Virus record (IMG/VR): IMGVR_UViG_3300010354_000329
Coordinates: 1-32,350 of that record
Reading direction: 5' to 3' (one strand)
Origin: a virus
DNA: 32,350 nucleotides
Both the position numbers and the translations under genes were made by a program. The number at the start of each line of letters is the position of its first letter. The first letter of the stretch is position 1. Positions 27,940-32,350 of the stretch are shown piece after piece. The notes below the pieces were generated by a model that was given only the letters and a program-made list of their open reading frames with translations, did no database searches and was not told the origin of the DNA.

Positions 27940-28976
27940 GCGTCCTCCGTGTCGATCTCTACCAGCCATGCCTCGGCGTCCCGCACGCCATAGCTGGCCA
28001 CGAGCCGCGAGCCGTTCCACGCCAAGCCGGCCGCAAACTCAATCGTTTGCTTTTCGCGGAACGCGAACGCCGGCGAAACCCGCCGCAGTTCGAGGTCAGC
28101 GTCGAGCCAGACGAACCGGTGCTCGTAGACGCGGCGGCCGTCGAGGCCTGCCACCTCGTGGACCAGGCCGAGCCAGCCGTCGTGGAACGCCAGCAGCTGC
28201 GAGCCGCCGCGGAACCGCTTGGCGATCGCCGGCGAGGGGCGACGCTGGGAGACCTGCCACGCCCCCGGGATCGACCCGCTGGGGTCCACAGTAACAACGT
28301 GGCCGTTATGGTTGGACGCGTAGAGCCAGCCCTCGCGGCCGACGAACGGCATCCAGTTCTTCTCGTGCTCCTGGACGTTGATGCCGTCGAGGACCCGCAG
28401 GCCCGAGAAGGTGGCGGCCTGGACGTCTAGGTCCGCCGTCGCGATTCGGCAGCGGCCGTTGAACGGCCCCACGTCACGGACGGTGGCGGACACGCCTAGA
28501 CCCGTTTGGGTATAGCGCAGCCGGCAGTCCTCCAGGCCGGTGACCGGGAAGCCGGTGTGCGGGTAGTCTGGCCCGCTAATGACGCGGGCGGACGCCACGG
28601 TCAGGTCTGGACGCACGACGACAAGGACGTTTTCGGTGCGGATGCAGCTGCCGTCGGCGGCTGGCATCTCGTAGCGGCCGTCCACGATCTTGTAGTTTGA
28701 CGACCGGACGAGGCACACCAAGTCGTCGCCGTGGCGGGCGATCGTGGGATTGAACAGCGACCAGCCCTCATGGGCCGGCTCGACGTCAATCCGTTGGTGG
28801 CGAACGGTGGCGAGCTCGTCGAGCGTGGGCGTGTACCACGTGCGGTTGGCCCTCACCATGTGCTCGATCTCGTCGGTGAGGTCGGGCCGGGCAAGAAGAC
28901 GCTCGCACGCCCGGCGGCCGGCGGCATGCTCGCCGACGTAGTAACTGTGGACGCAGAGGGCGAGGTCGTGCTCCAT
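27906..28976 (-). CDS. GH130-like five-bladed beta-propeller protein
   Basis: A 356-residue protein. After ~60 helical residues it shows propeller blades with GH130-type landmarks: WSLFNPTIARHGDDLVCLVR, GLEDCRLRYTQTG (compare EDPR), QEHEKNWMPFVGREGWLYAS, RGGSQLLAFHDGWLGLVHEV and TIEFAAGLAWNGSRLVASYG followed by VRDAE. GH130 enzymes are mannoside phosphorylases and hydrolases. Here it heads a glycosyltransferase cassette, so it may trim, transfer or bind mannose-type glycans. The family link is by pattern; the general-acid residue was not confirmed. 21 bases after the 62-residue gene, with no clear ribosome binding site. Confidence 0.65.
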   Translation of the reverse strand: MEHDLALCVHSYYVGEHAAGRRACERLLARPDLTDEIEHMVRANRTWYTPTLDELATVRHQRIDVEPAHEGWSLFNPTIARHGDDLVCLVRSSNYKIVDGRYEMPAADGSCIRTENVLVVVRPDLTVASARVISGPDYPHTGFPVTGLEDCRLRYTQTGLGVSATVRDVGPFNGRCRIATADLDVQAATFSGLRVLDGINVQEHEKNWMPFVGREGWLYASNHNGHVVTVDPSGSIPGAWQVSQRRPSPAIAKRFRGGSQLLAFHDGWLGLVHEVAGLDGRRVYEHRFVWLDADLELRRVSPAFAFREKQTIEFAAGLAWNGSRLVASYGVRDAEAWLVEIDTEDAWRLLSPAMSV

Positions 28977-28997
28977 GCACGCAGCGTAGGCGGCGGG

Positions 28998-29186
28998 TCA
29001 AGTCACGATGGCTGGCAGGTAGGCATCTCGCCGCGGGTCATCCGGTGCCGTCAGGCGTCGCAGTTCGTCCCGCAGACGCTCAACCTCATCGGCTGCAGCC
29101 CGCAAGTACCGGGCGTCGTCCGGGCTTGCAACGAGGGCGCGGGCCCGCAGAGCCAGCACGATGTCGCGTTGGGTTTGTGGTGTCAT
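28998..29186 (-). CDS. 62-residue helical protein
   Basis: A short gene whose ATG 29186 overlaps the upstream stop (TAATG). The product, MTPQTQRDIVLALRARALVA, then YLRAAADEVERLRDELRRL and a short tail, looks like one helical hairpin or coiled coil. A longer open frame upstream is Arg-rich shadow. No family. Small coiled-coil proteins in fibre modules can be trimerisation or assembly factors, which is only a possibility. Confidence 0.55.
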   Translation of the reverse strand: MTPQTQRDIVLALRARALVASPDDARYLRAAADEVERLRDELRRLTAPDDPRRDAYLPAIVT

Positions 29187-29524
29187 TACAGTCCCGTCGC
29201 TTCGTTCGTGTCTGTTGCCGGGTCGGGCGGCAGCAGGGCGGCGGCGTCGTCCCACGGGATCACCTCGACGGCGTTCATAAGCACGCTCTTGTCGGCCGCC
29301 TCCCACATGGCGTGCAGCAGCCCGCCGGGCTCGATCTCGGTGAGGATGTCGGCGCAGAGCATCAGGCGACCATCGGTGAGCGTGCGGGGGACCGGGACGC
29401 AGTTGGGCGAGCCGTGCAGGGCGTGCAGTTCCGCGAGCCGATGCGCCAGGGCGGGCGTGAATACAAGCGCAAATACCTTGCCCTCTTCGTAACTGATCGG
29501 CAGTGCCAATTCGCCCAGTTTCAT
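29186..29524 (-). CDS. Unknown protein of the fibre module
   Basis: A 112-residue protein from ATG 29524 (ATGA overlap with the lectin-like gene). It begins MKLGELALPISYEEGKVFAL, with VFTPALAHRLAELHALHGS, TDGRLMLCADILTEIEPGGL and NAVEVIPWDDAAALLPP. It is an alpha/beta protein without recognised motif. Tight coupling on both sides (ATGA, TAATG) shows it belongs to the late operon. Confidence 0.6.
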   Translation of the reverse strand: MKLGELALPISYEEGKVFALVFTPALAHRLAELHALHGSPNCVPVPRTLTDGRLMLCADILTEIEPGGLLHAMWEAADKSVLMNAVEVIPWDDAAALLPPDPATDTNEATGL

Positions 29525-30435
29525 GTGCGTTGCAAGGCCAATTGAAATCTTACGATAGCCCTATCGAAAAGCCGCACCTCGTCCTGCCCCATTCCCAAGC
29601 CGATTGAGTACCATCCCATGCGCGCGTTTGTAGGGCTCCCGATGGATGACGCATATTGCTCGACGAACACCGAATATGCAGTCGCAGACCCAAATGCCCG
29701 CGACGCGGTGGCTATCGCACCTGACGGAGAGCCATTTCGGTACATCGCAGGCCACGCGGCGATAATTCTGCCAGCAGCCAGCGGCCCAGCACCGGCCACA
29801 AATGGACTCACAGAATCACCGAAAACCTCTGCCGACGCTGAATACGATCCCATCGTTACGCAACGACGGTCGCCATTTCTGGCGTCAATCAAATACGCCG
29901 TCGCGTTGGCGATATGCACAGCACCGATCAATGTCTTATAGCTGCCCGCTGAACTTTCGGTTTGCAGCAGCCCGACGCCCAGATGAGCGTCTGGCGCTCG
30001 AATGCTGTTGCCAGCCAGCCCCGTGCTGAGATATTTCGTGGACCCGTTTCCAGTCAGGCCAGAGCTACTGCCGGTTTCGTTGTAATCGCCAGCTACAAAG
30101 TTGTTGTTGGTGTCCGTGCCGCTGCCTCGCGGCACGCCGATCCGCTCGCCAACGTAGAGTGGCACCAGAGCTGCGGCCAATCCTGTTCCGCAGAACAGGT
30201 TCAGCCGATAGAACCGGCCACGCAGCCCGGCAGCGGCGATGTCACGACAGAACTGGTCAACGGCTGCCATTGTCTGCTGGCTCACGCTGCCGCCGTTGTC
30301 CAACACTCGCCGCCGCCATATTTCCGCCTCTGCGTGCCAGCATCGGTCAGGCAACGGAATTACGGCAGGGCTTCCCAGCAGCCCATACGGCATCGGCGGC
30401 GGCGCGTAGCCGCTGGTCAGGATGCCTGGATTCAC
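29521..30435 (-). CDS. Lectin-like phage fibre or adhesin protein
   Basis: A 304-residue protein. GTG 30435 is chosen because it overlaps the previous stop as GTGA. It starts with a Gly/Pro-rich stretch (GILTSGYAPPPMPYGLLGSP), then RCWHAEAEIWRRRVLDNGGS, QQTMAAVDQFCRDIAAAGLR, FYRLNLFCGTGLAAALVPLY and a beta-rich part (NNNFVAGDYNETGSSSGLTG, GSTKYLSTGLAGNSIRAPDA) ending with a concanavalin-like end (MGWYSIGLGMGQDEVRLFDR). I have seen this layout in phage structural proteins; binding of surface sugars is likely but not shown. G+C looks lower than in the flanking glycan genes (32 of 60 in 29821-29880). Confidence 0.6.
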   Translation of the reverse strand: MNPGILTSGYAPPPMPYGLLGSPAVIPLPDRCWHAEAEIWRRRVLDNGGSVSQQTMAAVDQFCRDIAAAGLRGRFYRLNLFCGTGLAAALVPLYVGERIGVPRGSGTDTNNNFVAGDYNETGSSSGLTGNGSTKYLSTGLAGNSIRAPDAHLGVGLLQTESSAGSYKTLIGAVHIANATAYLIDARNGDRRCVTMGSYSASAEVFGDSVSPFVAGAGPLAAGRIIAAWPAMYRNGSPSGAIATASRAFGSATAYSVFVEQYASSIGSPTNARMGWYSIGLGMGQDEVRLFDRAIVRFQLALQRT

Positions 30436-30815
30436 AGGTCCGCCCCGAGGGCCGTTACGTCGATGCTCTCCGCGTTGTGCGTGCTGACACGCACGCTCCA
30501 CGACGCATTGGGCAAGACGAGGTTGTTGTAGGTCGTGCTGACGCGCGTGCCCTTGACGCTCGCGGAGACGGTGGCGGCGGCGATCGACACTTCGTCGAAG
30601 AAGTAGAAGGTCGAACCGTCATAGAGGAAGATTCGTACCATGCCGGCCGTGGTGGTGACCCTGGCTTGGCAAACGATCTCCGCGATGCGAGTCCCGGTTG
30701 ACGCCCCGGTGATAAGCGTTGCGACAGTTCCAGTGCCATCGCGGTTGGTGTTGGCGGTGGCGATGTTGACGGACGCGACGCGTGGCGTGACTGCGAAGGC
30801 TGGATCGGCGGCCAT
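30432..30815 (-). CDS. Beta-rich virion accessory protein
   Basis: A 127-residue protein: MAADPAFAVTPRVASVNIAT, NRDGTGTVATLITGASTGTR, AEIVCQARVTTTAGMVRIFL, YDGSTFYFFDEVSIAAATVS and NNLVLPNASWSVRVSTHNAE. It has the simple strand pattern of a small jelly-roll or Ig-like domain, common among phage decoration and fibre-linked proteins. Coupled by GTGA to the lectin-like gene. Function by composition and place only. Confidence 0.6.
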   Translation of the reverse strand: MAADPAFAVTPRVASVNIATANTNRDGTGTVATLITGASTGTRIAEIVCQARVTTTAGMVRIFLYDGSTFYFFDEVSIAAATVSASVKGTRVSTTYNNLVLPNASWSVRVSTHNAESIDVTALGADL

Positions 30816-30823
30816 GATGACTC

Positions 30824-31330
30824 CTATCGAAAAGACGACCAGTTGAAGACGTTGACTGCGGCACGGGCACGAGCGGCCAGGCGGGCGTTGTTGAGCGTGC
30901 CCGCGGTCAGCGCTGAGGCGTCCGTAGTGGCTGCCGCCGCCGAGCCCGTCGGTCCCGTGCTCCCCGTTGGCCCGGTCACCGTGGATGCAGCCCCGACGGC
31001 TCCGGTAGGCCCAGTGGGGCCTGGAGTAGTGGACACGGCCCCCATTGCGCCCGTTGGGCCCGTCACGGTCGATGCTGCCCCGGTACTGCCCGTCGCCCCC
31101 GTCGGCCCCGTGATCGACAGGCCTGGCTCACCGGCACTGCCCGTTGGTCCCGTCACCGTTGAGGCGGCCCCTGTGGGCCCCGTCACGTTTGAGGATGCAC
31201 CAGTGGGGCCCGTCGGCCCGGCGACCACGCTGCCAACCAAGTCCCACGCCTGGCCGTTCCACGAATAGGTACGACCGCCGGTCGTCGTCTGCTGGCCGGG
31301 TGTCGGGTTGGAAGGGAATGTCAGCGGCAT
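30824..31330 (-). CDS. Collagen-like fibre protein
   Basis: A 168-residue protein from ATG 31330 (TGAGG nine bases upstream). It has an N-terminal cap ([38 protein letters not shown]), a ~90-residue Gly-x-x tract made of [14 protein letters not shown] units interrupted by short SSTV-type breaks, and a C-terminal part ([32 protein letters not shown]) of the type seen in phage fibre ends. Collagen-like triple helices in phages form rigid shafts that display receptor-binding or decoration domains. The Thr-rich repeats are possible glycosylation sites, notable beside the glycan cassette. Confidence 0.85.
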   Translation of the reverse strand: MPLTFPSNPTPGQQTTTGGRTYSWNGQAWDLVGSVVAGPTGPTGASSNVTGPTGAASTVTGPTGSAGEPGLSITGPTGATGSTGAASTVTGPTGAMGAVSTTPGPTGPTGAVGAASTVTGPTGSTGPTGSAAAATTDASALTAGTLNNARLAARARAAVNVFNWSSFR

Positions 31331-31338
31331 CGCGGGCC

Positions 31339-32040
31339 TCAAGAGTCAGGGAAGGCGGCGGTAGGCGGCGTGAACGATGTGCCCGAATACCTTGCGACGG
31401 TGCTGATCCGCAGGTCGTCCATGTAATAGAGCTCGTCAAAGGATGCCGTCGAGTTGCCGCCTATCTGAATGCCGCCAGAGTAGTTGACCGGATTAAAGGC
31501 GACGTCCTGCCCAATCCGCTCGCCGTCCAAATAGACGCTGAACGTGTTGGCCGTCACGTCGTTCACAAAAGCAACATGCGCCCACGTCGACAGCGTGTAG
31601 TCGCCTGAGTATTCGAGCAATGGATCATTCGATGTACCTAGTGTCCGCAGCCCGATTGCCCCTTCGGCAACGCCGATATCGAGCGCCCAGCGATTCGGGA
31701 AGTTGTGATATCCGCCGCCAACGACGTTGTAGTAGTCGCCGGCTTGGTCTTGATCAGCAAAGAACCACGTCTCGACCGTGTACGAGCCGCTTGACAGATT
31801 GACCGACGCACCGAGGTAATTGGATGAGCCTCCTCCAAACAGCCCGCTGGACCCACCAAACTTTGATTGGTCGGTGCTGATCTCAACGCTGCCATCAACC
31901 GTGACCGTGAGATTGCTCGACGAGCTGTCATCAAACGACGTGCTCTGGTCTGCACCGTCAAAGTGCAACAGCAGGGCGACGTTTGAGAAAAAAGGGTCAC
32001 TGGCAATCCGTCGAGAAAAGAGCCCCGCTTTGCCCCTCAT
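31339..32040 (-). CDS. LamG/concanavalin-like lectin domain protein
   Basis: A 233-residue protein. ATG 32040 overlaps the preceding stop as ATGA, so it is preferred to the upstream in-frame start at 32064. After a short basic head it shows a LamG-type jelly roll: [79 protein letters not shown] with VYLDGERIG, and [20 protein letters not shown]. Such domains bind carbohydrates and are found in phage adhesins. No catalytic residues of glycanases are evident. Composition is lower in G+C than the tail core genes. Confidence 0.85.
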   Translation of the reverse strand: MRGKAGLFSRRIASDPFFSNVALLLHFDGADQSTSFDDSSSSNLTVTVDGSVEISTDQSKFGGSSGLFGGGSSNYLGASVNLSSGSYTVETWFFADQDQAGDYYNVVGGGYHNFPNRWALDIGVAEGAIGLRTLGTSNDPLLEYSGDYTLSTWAHVAFVNDVTANTFSVYLDGERIGQDVAFNPVNYSGGIQIGGNSTASFDELYYMDDLRISTVARYSGTSFTPPTAAFPDS

Positions 32041-32350
32041 GACAGGTCTCCCACGACAATCCACGTGTCGCCTGCGTAGAGGATGGCCGTGCCAGCCGAA
32101 TACTTGGCGCGAAGGCTGGCCCCCGGGGTAGCGTTGACCGTCACGCCCGTCGCTCCGGTGACAGAGACGGCGGCGTCGCCGATCCGCGCCACGTCAACAT
32201 GCGTCCCAGTGGCGAAGGCCACCGATGCCGCCGCCGGGATGACGACGTTGATGGTGCCCGTCGATGCGTTGAACGTCAGCAGCTTGCCGGCATCGCCAAG
32301 GACGAGCGTGTAGCCCGTGGTCTGGGCATTGAGGGCTTGGGCGTCAGAGA
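32037..32350 (-). CDS. Phage fibre/structural protein, C-terminal part (cut by window edge)
   Basis: An open frame enters at the right edge and ends at 32037. The visible ~103 residues read SDAQALNAQTTGYTLVLGDA, GKLLTFNASTGTINVVIPAA, VAFATGTHVDVARIGDAAVS, VTGATGVTVNATPGASLRAK and YSAGTAILYAGDTWIVVGDL. This is a well-known beta-rich C-terminal module of phage tail fibres and other virion surface proteins. The real start lies outside the window; a GTG at 32222 is internal. Coupled to the LamG gene by ATGA. Confidence 0.8.
   Translation of the reverse strand, partial: SDAQALNAQTTGYTLVLGDAGKLLTFNASTGTINVVIPAAASVAFATGTHVDVARIGDAAVSVTGATGVTVNATPGASLRAKYSAGTAILYAGDTWIVVGDLS

Noticed and set aside
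30850-31230. Repeat array in the collagen-like gene considered as CRISPR or other DNA-level repeat
   Set aside because: The repetition follows codons for Gly-Pro-Thr-Gly and varies at third positions, so it reflects protein repeats.
1-32350. tRNA, rRNA, CRISPR arrays, insertion sequences and toxin-antitoxin pairs
   Set aside because: None recognised by eye on either strand. Small RNAs without strong sequence features could not be judged this way.

Overview
This window looks like the interior of a temperate, long-tailed (siphovirus-like) bacteriophage of high-G+C DNA. I see a tape measure protein, three tail-tube-like proteins, tail completion and chaperone genes, a tyrosine integrase and a RecT-type recombinase. 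I see no contractile sheath gene, no tRNA or rRNA, no CRISPR array and no insertion sequence. Several families (the tail chaperone, the small CGC-motif protein, the glycan enzymes and the Cys-rich tail protein) resemble what I remember from Planctomycetota genomes and prophages. That host assignment is an inference and was not tested by a search.

Layout. Almost everything is on the minus strand, so transcription runs from high to low coordinates. (1) Positions 1-5209 are the early module. In transcription order it holds an excisionase-like HTH gene, several small unknown genes, RecT, a winged-helix gene, a GIY-YIG endonuclease gene, a replication-initiator-like gene carrying iteron-like repeats, and the start of a LexA-type HTH gene cut by the left edge. 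Three look-alike promoters (5217-5244, 4887-4914, 4360-4387) carry the same palindromic element between -35 and -10, suggesting one repressor controls the module. (2) Positions 5322-6857, plus strand, hold the integrase and one unknown gene, closed by a stem-loop between convergent genes. (3) Positions 6894-10334 are the end of the late operon and hold a cluster of small membrane proteins around a membrane-anchored papain-like cysteine peptidase, probably the lysis region. (4) Positions 10331-15240 hold two paralogous beta-rich proteins, an Nmad1/DUF1599-like protein, a metallophosphoesterase, a small HExxH protein, a GT71-like glycosyltransferase and a small CGC-motif protein. (5) Positions 15219-25447 are the tail module: a 1125-residue tail protein, two further structural proteins, the tape measure, a chaperone with an apparent -1 frameshift extension, three tail-tube paralogs, a gp10-like protein and a tail-completion protein. 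(6) Positions 25444-28976 are a glycan cassette: two GT2 glycosyltransferases, a YibB-like protein and a GH130-like beta-propeller. (7) Positions 28998-32350 are a fibre/adhesin module with a collagen-like protein, two lectin-like proteins and a fibre C-terminus cut by the right edge. Head genes (terminase, portal, capsid) are not present and would be expected beyond the right edge.

How it works together. The late genes are packed with ATGA, GTGA, TGATG and TAATG overlaps and so are probably one translationally coupled operon. The glycan cassette sits inside it, so its enzymes would be made with the virion proteins, which suggests modification of the fibres or host surface during assembly. 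The integrase has phage genes on both sides, so the sequence looks like the free (circular or packaged) form, or a prophage whose integrase is not at its end. The most notable observations are the three-promoter operator set, the frameshifted tail chaperone, the peptidase in place of a recognisable endolysin, the iteron-like repeats inside the replication gene, and the glycan cassette.
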